From assembly GCF_900108585.1 (NCBI RefSeq), contig NZ_UESZ01000001.1, positions 3,410,001 to 3,474,000 of the forward strand: a stretch of 64,000 nucleotides of DNA, given 5' to 3'. A program made the translations under genes and the position numbers. Position 1 is the stretch's first letter. Every line of letters begins with the position of its first letter. A model generated the notes under the pieces. That model worked only from the letters and a program-made list of their open reading frames with translations, was not told where the DNA came from and ran no database searches. Positions 8,764 to 17,564 of this stretch are shown here, in pieces. The DNA comes from Branchiibius hedensis (lineage in GTDB: Bacteria; Actinomycetota; Actinomycetes; Actinomycetales; Dermatophilaceae).

Positions 8764-9363
8764 ATGACCAAAAACATCGTGCTGATCAGCTGGGACGATT
8801 CCAGCAAGGCCTACGAGGCGTTCAGCAAGTTCAAGGATCTCGACGCGGGGACGATCCGCATCAACAGCTCTGCCGTTGTCGAGCGTGGGACCGACGGTCA
8901 ACTGAAGGTCACCGACGGTCAGGACAACGTGATCGGGATCGGCACCCTGGGCGGCAGCACCATCGGCCTGCTGCTCGGCGTCCTCGGCGGTCCGCTCGGG
9001 GTGCTCCTGGGTGGCGCCACCGGTGGCCTGATCGGGTCGCTGGCGGACCTGGACCGGGGCGAGGCTTCCGACAGCGTGGTGTCCTCCGCTGGTCGGGCCA
9101 TTCCGGCCGGTCGCACCGCGATCGTCGCCGAGGTCGAAGAGACCTCCAATGACACCCTCGATGAGTTTGCGTCCCAGAACGGCGCCACCGTGCTGCGCCG
9201 CTCCGAGGAGGACGTGCTGGACGAGATCGCCGACGCCGACGAGGCTGCTGACGCCGCGGCTGCTGCCGCCGAGGAGAAGTTGCACGAGGCCCACAAGGCC
9301 GAGCGCAAGGCCAAGCGTGACGAGAAGATCGCCAACCTGAAGGCCAAATTGCGCCACGACTGA
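8764..9363 (+). CDS. DUF1269 domain protein
   Basis: 199 residues with an AAAGGAG ribosome site before GTGATG; the ATG is chosen. The N-terminal half has an alpha/beta pattern (IVLISWDDSSKAYEAFSKF), then a glycine-rich hydrophobic hairpin (about residues 62-95: GTLGGSTIGLLLGVLGGPLG and onward) as in DUF1269 membrane-associated proteins. The C-terminus is a long charged, Ala/Lys/Glu-rich helix, likely a coiled coil. Function unknown; relatives are often stress-induced. Followed by a strong hairpin, so monocistronic. Confidence 0.8.
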   Translation: MTKNIVLISWDDSSKAYEAFSKFKDLDAGTIRINSSAVVERGTDGQLKVTDGQDNVIGIGTLGGSTIGLLLGVLGGPLGVLLGGATGGLIGSLADLDRGEASDSVVSSAGRAIPAGRTAIVAEVEETSNDTLDEFASQNGATVLRRSEEDVLDEIADADEAADAAAAAAEEKLHEAHKAERKAKRDEKIANLKAKLRHD

Positions 9364-9387
9364 CCTCGGTTGGATCACAACCCGACG

Positions 9388-9416
9388 TGGCCCACGAGAG
9401 CTGATCTCGTGGGCCA
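9388..9416 (+). terminator. Hairpin terminator
   Basis: A perfect 12-bp stem with a 5-nt loop (arms 9388-9399 and 9405-9416) begins 25 bp after the stop of the DUF1269 gene. There is no U-tract, common for actinobacterial terminators. Confidence 0.65.
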
Positions 9417-9454
9417 TGCGGCGTCTGTGGCCGGGCCCGCACTACGGTGACGGC

Positions 9455-9934
9455 ATGTCGCTCGACACCGTCCGTGCCTACTTCGCCGCGCTGGGTCGCG
9501 AGGGTGAACTGCTCGTGACGCCCGGTTCCAGCCACACGGTCGCCGACGCCGCGGCCGCGTTTGGTGTCGAACCGGCCCGGATCGCCAAAACGCTTGCCTA
9601 CAAAGGCGAGACCGACGACAGCTGCGAACTCATCGTGCTGGCCGGCGACGCCCGCAGCGACAACGCGCTGTTCAAGAGCCGCTTCGGCCGCAAGGCCAGC
9701 ATGCTCAAACCAGAGGTCGTCCTGACGTTGACCGGCCACCCGGTCGGCGGCGTCTGTCCGTTCGCGAATCCACCGGGCGCAACGGTATGGCTGGACACCT
9801 CGCTGCAACGCTTCGAGACCGTGTTCCCCGCGGCCGGCAGCCCGGATTCCGCCGTCGAACTCACCCTGCCCGACCTCGAGCGACTGTCGCACGCTGCCGG
9901 CTGGGTGACCGTCAGCAAACTGCCGGAGAACTAG
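9455..9934 (+). CDS. YbaK/EbsC-type aminoacyl-tRNA deacylase
   Basis: 159 residues of the YbaK/ProX editing superfamily. SSHTVADAAAAFGVEPARIAKTLAY is split by the conserved Lys of AKTL, the catalytic lysine of the family, and GGVCPFANP supplies the GxxxPxG-like substrate loop. The likely job is hydrolysis of misacylated tRNA (Cys- or Ala-tRNAPro type) in the cytoplasm. The ATG is chosen because translation upstream is unlike the family. The gene overlaps the convergent response regulator by 4 bp. Confidence 0.88.
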   Translation: MSLDTVRAYFAALGREGELLVTPGSSHTVADAAAAFGVEPARIAKTLAYKGETDDSCELIVLAGDARSDNALFKSRFGRKASMLKPEVVLTLTGHPVGGVCPFANPPGATVWLDTSLQRFETVFPAAGSPDSAVELTLPDLERLSHAAGWVTVSKLPEN

Positions 9935-10560
9935 CCCCGGACCGCCAACGCGATCTGCACCCGGTTGTCGACCCCGAGTTTGGTCAGGATCCGGCCGACG
10001 TGCGCCTTGACCGTGGCCAGCGACATGTAGAGCTCAGCGGCGATCTCCGCGTTCGACAGCCCGCGCGCAATGGCCTCGGCCACCTCCCGCTCCCGCTCGG
10101 ACAACTCGCCCAGCGCCGGATTCGAGGCACCCGAACCGCTGACCGAGGCGACCAGCGCCGCGGTGACCTGTGGTGACAGCGTGGAGGCACCGGCCGCTAC
10201 CGAACGCACCGCCTCCACCAGGCGCGCCGGTGGGGTGTCCTTGAGCAGGAATCCGGCAGCGCCGATCTGCAGAGCCCGCACCACCATGTCGTCGGTGTCG
10301 AAGGTGGTCAGCACGATCACCCGCGGCGGCGGCTGCCGACGCAACAATTCCTGGGTTGCGGTCAACCCGTCCATGCGGGGCATCCGGATGTCCATCAGCA
10401 CGACGTCCGGGTCCAGCGCAGCAACGACCTCCAGCGCCTCCTGCCCGTCAGCGGCTTCACCGACGACCTGCAGCGACGGGTCGCCCCCGAGGATCATGCC
10501 CAGCGCCGTACGCACCATCGGGTCGTCGTCGACGAGCACGATGCGCACGGGCGAGATCAC
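9931..10560 (-). CDS. NarL/LuxR-family response regulator
   Basis: About 209 residues from the GTG at 10560, which overlaps the kinase stop in GTGA; a longer frame to 10578 exists but is less likely. Receiver domain: DDDPMVR, phospho-acceptor Asp in VLMDIRMPRMDG (about residue 53), Thr in VLTTFD and Lys in LLKDTPP. The C-terminal LuxR helix-turn-helix reads LSEREREVAEAIARGLSN then AEIAAELYMSLATVKAH. Partner of the adjoining kinase; probable target is the divergent ABC exporter operon. Confidence 0.92.
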   Translation of the reverse strand: MISPVRIVLVDDDPMVRTALGMILGGDPSLQVVGEAADGQEALEVVAALDPDVVLMDIRMPRMDGLTATQELLRRQPPPRVIVLTTFDTDDMVVRALQIGAAGFLLKDTPPARLVEAVRSVAAGASTLSPQVTAALVASVSGSGASNPALGELSEREREVAEAIARGLSNAEIAAELYMSLATVKAHVGRILTKLGVDNRVQIALAVRG

Positions 10561-11720
10561 GTCGACCACGGTAACCACACGGCCAACCGGAAGTCGCCCC
10601 GCTCAGGCCCGTGGCTGACCGTTCCCCCGACCCGGCTGACGCGTTCGCTGACCCCGAGCAACCCCATCCCCGCGCCCGGAAGCTGAGAACCGTTGCGGGA
10701 CAGAGGAAGTGGGTTGGCCACCACAATGCTGACGCCGTCCTCGGGGGCGCCGTCGACCAAGACCTGGACCGCCGTGTCGGGGGCGTGTTTGCGTGCGTTG
10801 GTCAGGCCCTCCTGGACCACGCGGTACGCCGTGCGGGAGATGGTCGCCGGCGGCTCGCCGGTGACCCGCTGCTCCAACTCGATGCGTACGCCGGCCGCCT
10901 GGCTCTCGGCGACCAGCGATGGGATGTCTCCGATCAGGGGTTGCGGTCCCTCAGGTGCATCCAGACCGGACGCCGGGTCGCGCAACACGCCCAGTACGTC
11001 GCGCAACTCCTGCAACGCCTGGTGGGCGTTCTCCTCGATGGTGCGGGCCGCCGTACTGCGCTCTGTCTCCGTCAGATCCGGTCGGTAGGCCAGCGCGCCG
11101 GCGTGCATGGCGACCAGTGAGATCCGGTGGGCCAGAACGTCGTGCATCTCCCGCGCGATCCGAGTGCGCTCACCGGCGCGCGCCGCATCCTCGCGCACCG
11201 CCTGCTCGCGCTGCGCCGAGGCGACCTGCTCGCGCAGGTTGGCCACCAACTCCCGCCGCTGCCCGACAGCCACACCGACCGCGATCACCACCGCGGTCAC
11301 GAGGACCCCGATCAGCAGATCGGACCACCACGGCGAGGCGTCCTCGATGCGGTTGTAGAGGCGCCCCGCGACGATCCCGGACAGCACGTTGGCGACACCG
11401 ACCACGGCGATCTCGCTCCAGCGCCGCCGGGTTGACACCGACCCGAGCGCGTACGACGCGGCGCCGCCCGCGACCGGCGCAACGCACGCCACCGCCGAGG
11501 TGATCAGCCCGACCGCGACCGGATAGCGCCGCACCCACCGCAGCGCCCCGATCAAAGACAGGACGCCGATCAACGGATCGCCGACCATCAGCCACAGGTT
11601 GACCAGGTCCGACGCCTGCTCCTGCGGGAAGAAGGCCACCCACGACAACGCACCCACGAGCAGGGCGAGCACGAAGCGCCACGCGATACCCCAGGGGGTG
11701 CGGGCCGGCAGGGAGGACAT
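10557..11720 (-). CDS. Two-component sensor histidine kinase (HisKA_3)
   Basis: 387 residues. Five or six N-terminal transmembrane helices (about residues 10-165) form a membrane sensor without a large extracellular loop, followed by a coiled linker and the HisKA_3 dimerisation domain with the phospho-acceptor His in IAREMHDVLAHRISLVAMH (about residue 200). The ATPase domain has RVVQEGLTNARKHAP (N box) and GAGMGLLGVSERV (G box). Such intramembrane-sensing kinases commonly respond to envelope or antibiotic stress. The divergent neighbour is an ABC exporter, which fits a detoxification circuit. The start is the ATG giving MSSLPARTPW. Confidence 0.9.
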   Translation of the reverse strand: MSSLPARTPWGIAWRFVLALLVGALSWVAFFPQEQASDLVNLWLMVGDPLIGVLSLIGALRWVRRYPVAVGLITSAVACVAPVAGGAASYALGSVSTRRRWSEIAVVGVANVLSGIVAGRLYNRIEDASPWWSDLLIGVLVTAVVIAVGVAVGQRRELVANLREQVASAQREQAVREDAARAGERTRIAREMHDVLAHRISLVAMHAGALAYRPDLTETERSTAARTIEENAHQALQELRDVLGVLRDPASGLDAPEGPQPLIGDIPSLVAESQAAGVRIELEQRVTGEPPATISRTAYRVVQEGLTNARKHAPDTAVQVLVDGAPEDGVSIVVANPLPLSRNGSQLPGAGMGLLGVSERVSRVGGTVSHGPERGDFRLAVWLPWST

Positions 11721-11846
11721 GTCCGCCAGGTTAGGGCGCGACCGGCCAGCCGACTGCCTCCAGCGGCTAGCCGTAGACCAAAGTCGGTACGCCGATAGCC
11801 ACCTGGCCGATGTGGGCTGCCCTTGGGCGCGGGCAGGGTTGAGGCC

Positions 11847-12743
11847 ATGATCGTCACGGAGAACCTCACGAAGCGGTACGGCGCGATGACCGCCGTCGAC
11901 GACGTGTCGTTCGTGGCCCGCGCGGGAGCCGTCACCGGCTTCCTCGGCCCGAACGGTGCCGGCAAGTCGACCGCGATGCGGATGATGACCGCCCTCACCC
12001 CACCCACCAGCGGCCGCGCCCTGGTACTCGGCCGCGAGTACCGCGACATCCCCAACCCGGGGCGGCACGTCGGCGTCATGCTGGACGCGTCCGCGCAGCA
12101 CGTCGGTCGCACCGGCGGTGAAGTGCTGCGACTGGTGGCGATGCAGTTGGGGCTGGGCAAGGATGCCGTGCCCGCTGCCCTGGCCCGCGTCGGCCTGAGC
12201 GCCAAGGAAGCCGACCGGCGGGTGCGCAACTACTCCCTGGGGATGCGCCAGCGACTCGGTCTGGCTGGCGCGTTGCTCGGCGACCCGCAGGTCCTGATCC
12301 TGGACGAACCCGCCAACGGCCTTGACCCGCAAGGGATCCACTGGATGCGGACGTTGCTGCGCGACTTCGCCGACCGCGGGGGCACCGTGCTGCTGTCCTC
12401 CCACCTCTTGCACGAAGTGGAGATCGTCGCCGATGAGCTGGTGATGATCGGCAACGGACGGATCGTCGCGCAGGGCAGCAAAGCCGAATTGCTCGGCAGC
12501 CGCGGCTCGATCGCGCGGTCTTTGGATGCCCCGGCGCTCGCGGGCGCTCTGGTCGCGGCTGGCTTCGAGGCGCGTCCGGACCGGGACGCGGTGCACACAG
12601 CCGCCAGCACCGATGAGGTGGGGCGTGCCGCTCTGGCAAGCGGCGTCGTACTCACCGAATTGCGGGCGGCAGGCAGCGACGGACTGGAAGAGATGTTCCT
12701 ACAACTCACGGCGGACCACGCCCGGGAAGGCGACGCACGATGA
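11847..12743 (+). CDS. ABC transporter ATP-binding protein
   Basis: 298 residues. Walker A is GPNGAGKST (about residues 37-45), the signature NYSLGMRQRLGLA, Walker B ILILDEPANGLDP and H-loop SSHLLHEVE are all present. The N-terminal LTKRYGAMTAVDDVSF is typical of drug/bacitracin-type export subunits. A C-terminal extension of about 80 residues follows the nucleotide-binding domain. Translation couples to the permease through an ATGA overlap. The divergent sensor kinase and response regulator probably regulate it. Confidence 0.93.
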   Translation: MIVTENLTKRYGAMTAVDDVSFVARAGAVTGFLGPNGAGKSTAMRMMTALTPPTSGRALVLGREYRDIPNPGRHVGVMLDASAQHVGRTGGEVLRLVAMQLGLGKDAVPAALARVGLSAKEADRRVRNYSLGMRQRLGLAGALLGDPQVLILDEPANGLDPQGIHWMRTLLRDFADRGGTVLLSSHLLHEVEIVADELVMIGNGRIVAQGSKAELLGSRGSIARSLDAPALAGALVAAGFEARPDRDAVHTAASTDEVGRAALASGVVLTELRAAGSDGLEEMFLQLTADHAREGDAR

Positions 12744-13531
12744 CGACCGACACACAGACCACCCCGCCCATCACCTCGGGGGAGATGGGCGGGGACCGGA
12801 CCCCGATGACCCGACTGATCGAGGTCGAACTGCGCAAGATGGTCGACACCCGGGCCGGCCGCTGGATGCTGATCGCGATGGGCGTGCTCGTCATCGTGGT
12901 CACCGGCAGCCTGCTGATCTGGGGTCACCCGCAGGAGATGACCTTCAAGGGTTTCCTCGGGCTGAACACCCTGGTGCTGGGCGTGATCATGCCGATCATC
13001 GGCGTGATGGCCGGGACCGCCGAATGGACCCAGCGCACCGGGTTGGTCACCTTCACGCTGGAACCGCGCCGCGGCCGGGTGATCGTCGCGAAGGTTGTCG
13101 CGGCCATCGTCCTGGGCCTGCTGGTCATTGCCATCGCCATCGCGGCGTCCGCGATCGCGCAGGTCATCGCCGGTGGGGTGCGCGGCGCCGACGGCGGCTG
13201 GGACGGCAGCGTCGGTCTGCTGCTGGGGGTGATCGTGGGTCTGCTGATCTTCGTGTTGCAGGGTCTGGCCTTCGGTTTCGCCTTCTTGAACACCCCGCTG
13301 GCCATCGTGGCGACCTTCGTGCTGCCGACCATCTGGACCGCTGCGTCCTCGCTGGCCACCTGGTTGGACAAGGCGGCCGTCTGGTTGGACCTGAACCGGG
13401 TCACCGGTCCGCTGCTGGACGGCGAGCTGCACGGCTCGGACTGGGCACACCTGGCGACCGGAGCGGCCGTCTGGGTCGGCATTCCGATGGCGATCGGGGT
13501 CTGGCGGGTGCTGCACCGCGAGGTGAAGTAG
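12740..13531 (+). CDS. ABC-2-like exporter permease
   Basis: 263 residues with a cytoplasmic N-terminus (about 45 residues, RLIEVELRKMVDTRAGRWML is the typical entry) and six hydrophobic helices. AEWTQRTGLVTFTLEPRRGRV is the conserved loop of ABC-2/ABC-type drug permeases. It forms the membrane channel with the preceding ATPase, with two copies of each expected. Substrate is unknown; regulation by the two-component pair suggests envelope-active compounds. Confidence 0.85.
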   Translation: MTTDTQTTPPITSGEMGGDRTPMTRLIEVELRKMVDTRAGRWMLIAMGVLVIVVTGSLLIWGHPQEMTFKGFLGLNTLVLGVIMPIIGVMAGTAEWTQRTGLVTFTLEPRRGRVIVAKVVAAIVLGLLVIAIAIAASAIAQVIAGGVRGADGGWDGSVGLLLGVIVGLLIFVLQGLAFGFAFLNTPLAIVATFVLPTIWTAASSLATWLDKAAVWLDLNRVTGPLLDGELHGSDWAHLATGAAVWVGIPMAIGVWRVLHREVK

Positions 13532-13534
13532 CCC

Positions 13535-14917
13535 TCAGGTGCCGATGGTGATCCCGTCGATGACGCCCTGCCCCGTCGCCTCGTCGATCTCGATGCGGGT
13601 GCCCAGCGGCTCGCTCAACCGGGCGAGCCGCTGCAGGATGCGCACGGCGATATCGCGCGGGGCGACCCGGGGGATGCCCCGCTCCGCGTCTCGACCGTCG
13701 TACCGCAACTCGATCGGACGCAGCACGATCTGCTCGACGCAACCATCGGCTCGGTAGCGCACCACCGGGATCACACTCTCGAACCACACGGACTCCCCGA
13801 AGACTCCGTTCACCCGCTGCCACTCCAGGAACTCCGCAGGTGTGGTGGTGCGCGGATCCATCCCGGTCCAGGCGGGCGACAGACGCCAGATCCGACGCTC
13901 CCACTCGCTGCGAGTGACCACCGGTTGGGCGTTGTCCATGAAACAGAAGTTGCCCAACGAGTAGAACGCCGGCCGGCCGTCGATCCATTCGATGCCCCGC
14001 AGTTGATGCGGCCCGTGACCCACCACGACATCCGCACCGTTGGCGACCGCCTGTCTGGCCAGGTCACGCAGGAACGACGGCGCCTGCGTGGCCCAGTTGT
14101 TCGGCTCGTGGGCATGCACCGCTGCGACCACGTAGTCCGCGGTCTGTCGGGCCTGCCGGACGTTGAGCAGCACGCCCGCCAGGTCCTGCTCGTCCATCCG
14201 GTAGATCGCATCGACCACCTGAGCGGCGCCCTCCGGCAGCGCGGCGTACTGCTGGTCGAAGAGAGTGACGACCTCGAGCAACTGGTCGACCAGCAGCAGG
14301 ATGTCAGGGCGTAGATGAGCGACCTGGGCATCGCGGATCGAGCGCAACTGCTCGAGTTGCTCCGGGGTCACCAGGGCCACCCGGTTCAGGCCGATCGTGC
14401 TCGCACCCGGCCGGCCGGCGACCTGCCCGAGTGGGTCCTCCGCCGGGGTGTCTCCTTCGAACGTCGTCGTGCAGGAGACGAGTGCGGACCGGGCGGCCGG
14501 GCCGTCGTGGGTGACCGGAGCCCGGGCCGCGGACAGCGTCGCCCCGGTCCCCGCGACACGCAGACCCGCCGCACGCAGGTGGTCATCAGTGCTGCGTAGC
14601 CCTTCGTGTCCCCAGTCGGTGCTGTGGTTGTTGGCCCGCGACAGCAGGTGGAAGCCCAGCCCGGCCAGGTCCGCCGCGACCTCGGGTGGGGAGTTGAGCC
14701 AGCCGAACCCGGACTGTGCCGCGGGGTGGCCGGTGAAGGTGTGCAGGTCCACGATGCTGCCCTCGAAGTTGCCCACCACCAGATCCGCCTGCTCGAGGAT
14801 CTGCAGCAGGTCAGTCGAATCCCGTTGCAGCAGCTGCAGAATCGGCTGCGTGATGATGATGTCGCCCACGAAGGCGGCGGAGTATTCGACCGGGACCTTC
14901 GGTGTTTGGCTGCTCAT
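13535..14917 (-). CDS. CapA-family metallophosphatase-like protein
   Basis: 460 residues of the PGA_cap (CapA) family, calcineurin-like fold. AAFVGDIIITQPILQLL, DLVVGNFEGSIVD, LLSRANNHSTDWG, the VVGHGPHQLRG metal motif and FYSLGNFCF are the family's five motifs. No signal peptide or membrane anchor is visible at the N-terminus, unlike the capsule protein of Bacillus, so a cytoplasmic phosphoesterase or amide-ligase accessory is more likely than capsule anchoring. It is translationally coupled (ATGA) to the TetR gene upstream, which probably controls it. Confidence 0.85.
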   Translation of the reverse strand: MSSQTPKVPVEYSAAFVGDIIITQPILQLLQRDSTDLLQILEQADLVVGNFEGSIVDLHTFTGHPAAQSGFGWLNSPPEVAADLAGLGFHLLSRANNHSTDWGHEGLRSTDDHLRAAGLRVAGTGATLSAARAPVTHDGPAARSALVSCTTTFEGDTPAEDPLGQVAGRPGASTIGLNRVALVTPEQLEQLRSIRDAQVAHLRPDILLLVDQLLEVVTLFDQQYAALPEGAAQVVDAIYRMDEQDLAGVLLNVRQARQTADYVVAAVHAHEPNNWATQAPSFLRDLARQAVANGADVVVGHGPHQLRGIEWIDGRPAFYSLGNFCFMDNAQPVVTRSEWERRIWRLSPAWTGMDPRTTTPAEFLEWQRVNGVFGESVWFESVIPVVRYRADGCVEQIVLRPIELRYDGRDAERGIPRVAPRDIAVRILQRLARLSEPLGTRIEIDEATGQGVIDGITIGT

Positions 14918-15513
14918 GGCGTGACCATCAGCGGCGGGTGGGCAATGAGGGCCTGGATGGCGGTGCGGTACTGCTGCTCGGGTACGTCGATGCGTTTGAT
15001 GGACTGCCGGTAGAGCGTCAGCCCGGCCAGCAGATCGAGGACGACGTCCGGGTCGACCAAGGGATCGATCTCACCGCGCGCGATGCCGCGCTCGATGATC
15101 TCGACGCCTTGGTCACGGCGTTTGCTGAGCAGCCTGTCCCACAGCAGCGCGAAGACGCCCGGTTCGAAGATGGCCGGCAGGCCCTGCACGACGCCCGCAC
15201 GGATCAGTCGCGGTTGATTCTGGTAGTCGCGGCTGTAGAGGACGTGATCGATCAGATCGTCCTCGAGGTTGCCGTGGTCCGGCAGCGGCCCGAGGTGTAG
15301 AACCGTGGCGGCGGCGGCGGCGACCAACTCGTCCTTGCCGGAGAACCGGCGGTAGATGGCCGGTCGCCCGCAGCCGGCGACCTGTGCGACAGCCTCCATA
15401 CTCAAAGCGGCATAGCCACCGTCCAGTACCAGCTGGACCGTCGCCGCCAGGATTCGGTCGGTCAGGCCCTCGTCCTGTGGTCGGCCTATCGTGCCGGGTT
15501 GCTTGGCCTTCAT
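14914..15513 (-). CDS. TetR-family transcriptional regulator
   Basis: 199 residues. N-terminal HTH: ILAATVQLVLDGGYAALSME followed by AVAQVAGCGRPAIYRRFSGK, residues about 22-62. The C-terminal domain is of the TetR_C type with AGLTLYRQSI. It is the first gene of an operon with the CapA-like phosphatase and probably controls it. Confidence 0.88.
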   Translation of the reverse strand: MKAKQPGTIGRPQDEGLTDRILAATVQLVLDGGYAALSMEAVAQVAGCGRPAIYRRFSGKDELVAAAAATVLHLGPLPDHGNLEDDLIDHVLYSRDYQNQPRLIRAGVVQGLPAIFEPGVFALLWDRLLSKRRDQGVEIIERGIARGEIDPLVDPDVVLDLLAGLTLYRQSIKRIDVPEQQYRTAIQALIAHPPLMVTP

Positions 15514-15586
15514 TTACGTGACGGTATGTATCGGAAATGCGTCTGTCGACCGTTTGTGCGGAACTGCGCGATTAAGCTGACCGGTC

Positions 15587-16435
15587 GTGAAGGTCCTGTC
15601 GATCCAGAGCTCCGTGTCCTACGGGCACGCCGGCAACTCTTCCGCGGTCTTCCCGCTGCAGCGGCTGGGCCACGAGGTGTGGCCGGTCTACACCGTGCAC
15701 TTCTCCAACCACACCGGGTACGGCCAGTGGCGCGGGCCGGTCTTCAGTCCCGACACCGTGGCCGACGTCGTGCTGGGCATCGAGGAGCGGGGCGTCCTGC
15801 CGCAGTGCGACGCGGTGCTGTCGGGGTACATGGGGGATGCCGAGATCGGCGAAGTCATCCTCGATGCTGTCGCGCGCGTCAAAGCCGCGAACCCGGCGGC
15901 GGTCTACTGTGCCGACCCGGTCATGGGTGACGTGGGGCGGGGTTTCTTCGTGCGGGAGGGCATCCCGCAGTTCATGCGTGACCGGGTCGTACCCGTTGCC
16001 GACATCCTGACCCCTAATCAGTTCGAGTTGGAGTACCTCACCGGTGGGCCCATCGCCACGGTTGATGACCTGCTCAGGGCCGTGGACGACGTACGGGAAC
16101 GGGGTCCCAAAACGGTGCTGGTCACCTCGGTGCAGACCGACGAGACACCGGCCGACTCGGTGCAGATGGTCCTGGCCACCGATGCGGGCGCGTGGTTGGT
16201 GACCACTCCGCTGCTGCCGATGTACGTCTCCGGTGCAGGCGATGCGACGGCCGCGATCTTCTTGGCGCACGTGCTGGGTCAGGACCCGGCCACGGCGCTC
16301 GCGGAGACCGCCGACTCGGTCTTCACGATCATGGCGACCACGCACGAAGCGGGTTCTCGGGAGATCGCGCTGATCGCTGCACAGGACGGAATCGCCCATC
16401 CCAGTGGGCAATTCGAGGCAGTGCGGCTGCGCTGA
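15587..16435 (+). CDS. pdxY: Pyridoxal kinase
   Basis: 282 residues of the PdxY branch of ribokinase-like kinases. It phosphorylates pyridoxal to pyridoxal 5'-phosphate with ATP in the vitamin B6 salvage pathway. Evidence: the start KVLSIQSSVSYGHAGNSSAVF (substrate loop, Ser and His), VYCADPVMGD (Mg-binding), LTPNQFELEYLTG, the anion-hole motif VSGAGDATAAIF with the catalytic Asp. The GTG start gives the family N-terminus exactly. It is convergent with ppk2 with a 3-bp gap. Confidence 0.93.
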   Translation: MKVLSIQSSVSYGHAGNSSAVFPLQRLGHEVWPVYTVHFSNHTGYGQWRGPVFSPDTVADVVLGIEERGVLPQCDAVLSGYMGDAEIGEVILDAVARVKAANPAAVYCADPVMGDVGRGFFVREGIPQFMRDRVVPVADILTPNQFELEYLTGGPIATVDDLLRAVDDVRERGPKTVLVTSVQTDETPADSVQMVLATDAGAWLVTTPLLPMYVSGAGDATAAIFLAHVLGQDPATALAETADSVFTIMATTHEAGSREIALIAAQDGIAHPSGQFEAVRLR

Positions 16436-16438
16436 GGT

Positions 16439-17347
16439 CTAGCGACCGGCGCGGTAGCCGCCCTGGAAGCCGGCCTCGCCCTCGTCCAGGATCTGCTTGC
16501 CCGAGCCGACGATCAGCGGGTCCGGTGCGCCCACCACCGTCGGGTCCTTGGCCGGGTAGGGCAACCGGGACAGCACGAAGCGCATGGCTTCGATGCGGCC
16601 GCGCTTCTTGTCGTTGGACTTCACGACCGTCCAGGGCGCCCACGGGGTGTCGGTGGCGGCGAACATCGCCTCCTTGGCCTCGGTGTACGCGTCCCACTTG
16701 TCGAGGCTGGCCAGGTCGGTCGGCGACAACTTCCACTGCTTCAGCGGATCGGTGCGGCGCTTCTCGAAGCGGGTCACCTGCTCCTGTTGGCCCACCGAGA
16801 ACCAGAACTTCATCAGGCGGGTCCCGGAGTTGACCAGCATCTGCTCGAAGCCGGGCGCGGACCGCATGAACTCGTCGTACTGCGCGTCGGTGCAGTAGCC
16901 CATGACCCGTTCGACGCCCGCCCGGTTGTACCAGGAGCGGTCGAAGAAAACGATCTCGCCCGCGGTCGGCAGGTGGGTGACGTAGCGCTGGAAATACCAC
17001 TGGGACATCTCCCGCTCGGTGGGCTTCTCCAGCGCGACGACGCGCGCACCACGAGGGTTCAGGTGCTCGGTGAACCGCTTGATCGAGCCACCCTTGCCGG
17101 CGGCGTCGCGGCCCTCGAAGACCAGGACGACCTTCTCACCGGACTCCTTGACCCAGGCCTGCATCTTCAGCAGCTCGATCTGCATACCCTTCTTCAGCCG
17201 CTCGTACTCCCGCCGCGACATCTTCTTGTCGTAGGGGTAGTTGTGCTTCCACGTCTCGGTCTCGTCCACGCCGCCGAGAGGAGTGAGGACCGTGCCCTCT
17301 TCGGGTTGAAGTAGGTCCGTCTTCTTGGCGGACTTCGACTTGGCCAC
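16439..17347 (-). CDS. ppk2: Polyphosphate kinase 2 family protein
   Basis: 302 residues from the GTG (MAKSKS) with GGAGG upstream. PPK2 uses polyphosphate to phosphorylate nucleotides, or the reverse. Walker A EGRDAAGKGGSIKR, the lid region, and Walker B FFDRSWYNRAGVERVMG are intact, and the overall length matches single-domain PPK2 enzymes that phosphorylate nucleoside diphosphates. A Lys-rich N-terminal extension precedes the conserved start. Single gene; upstream lies about 220 bp of non-coding DNA shared with the divergent secreted-protein pair. Confidence 0.92.
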   Translation of the reverse strand: MAKSKSAKKTDLLQPEEGTVLTPLGGVDETETWKHNYPYDKKMSRREYERLKKGMQIELLKMQAWVKESGEKVVLVFEGRDAAGKGGSIKRFTEHLNPRGARVVALEKPTEREMSQWYFQRYVTHLPTAGEIVFFDRSWYNRAGVERVMGYCTDAQYDEFMRSAPGFEQMLVNSGTRLMKFWFSVGQQEQVTRFEKRRTDPLKQWKLSPTDLASLDKWDAYTEAKEAMFAATDTPWAPWTVVKSNDKKRGRIEAMRFVLSRLPYPAKDPTVVGAPDPLIVGSGKQILDEGEAGFQGGYRAGR

Positions 17348-17564
17348 GGGGAAACCTCCGGCAGGAACGAATGAGTGGTACGCCGAAAAACTACCGCGTT
17401 TGCGTGCTACGCGCCGGGTCGCGCGGGGATCCGCCGGGGTCATGCACGTCACCCCCAGCGTTATGCACGTTGGCGCTCAGACCGGGTCGATCGGCGTACG
17501 TCGCTCCTAACGTCTCCAGCGTCAGTCCACCGACCCGGTGGGCCCAGCACGCGGAGGTACGACG
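17348..17564. promoter_or_regulatory. Divergent intergenic region between ppk2 and secreted hydrolase pair
   Basis: 217 bp without a credible gene. It contains two ATGCACGT copies (about 17442-17449 and 17462-17469) and a small hairpin (CCACC-GACCC-GGTGG, 17527-17541) in front of the secreted gene. The ribosome site for the rightward gene is GGAGG at 17553-17557. No promoter can be placed with confidence. Confidence 0.4.

Noticed and set aside
12230-13516. Long minus-strand frame opposite the ABC exporter genes
   Set aside because: High-G+C shadow with no domain; the plus-strand genes have clear motifs.
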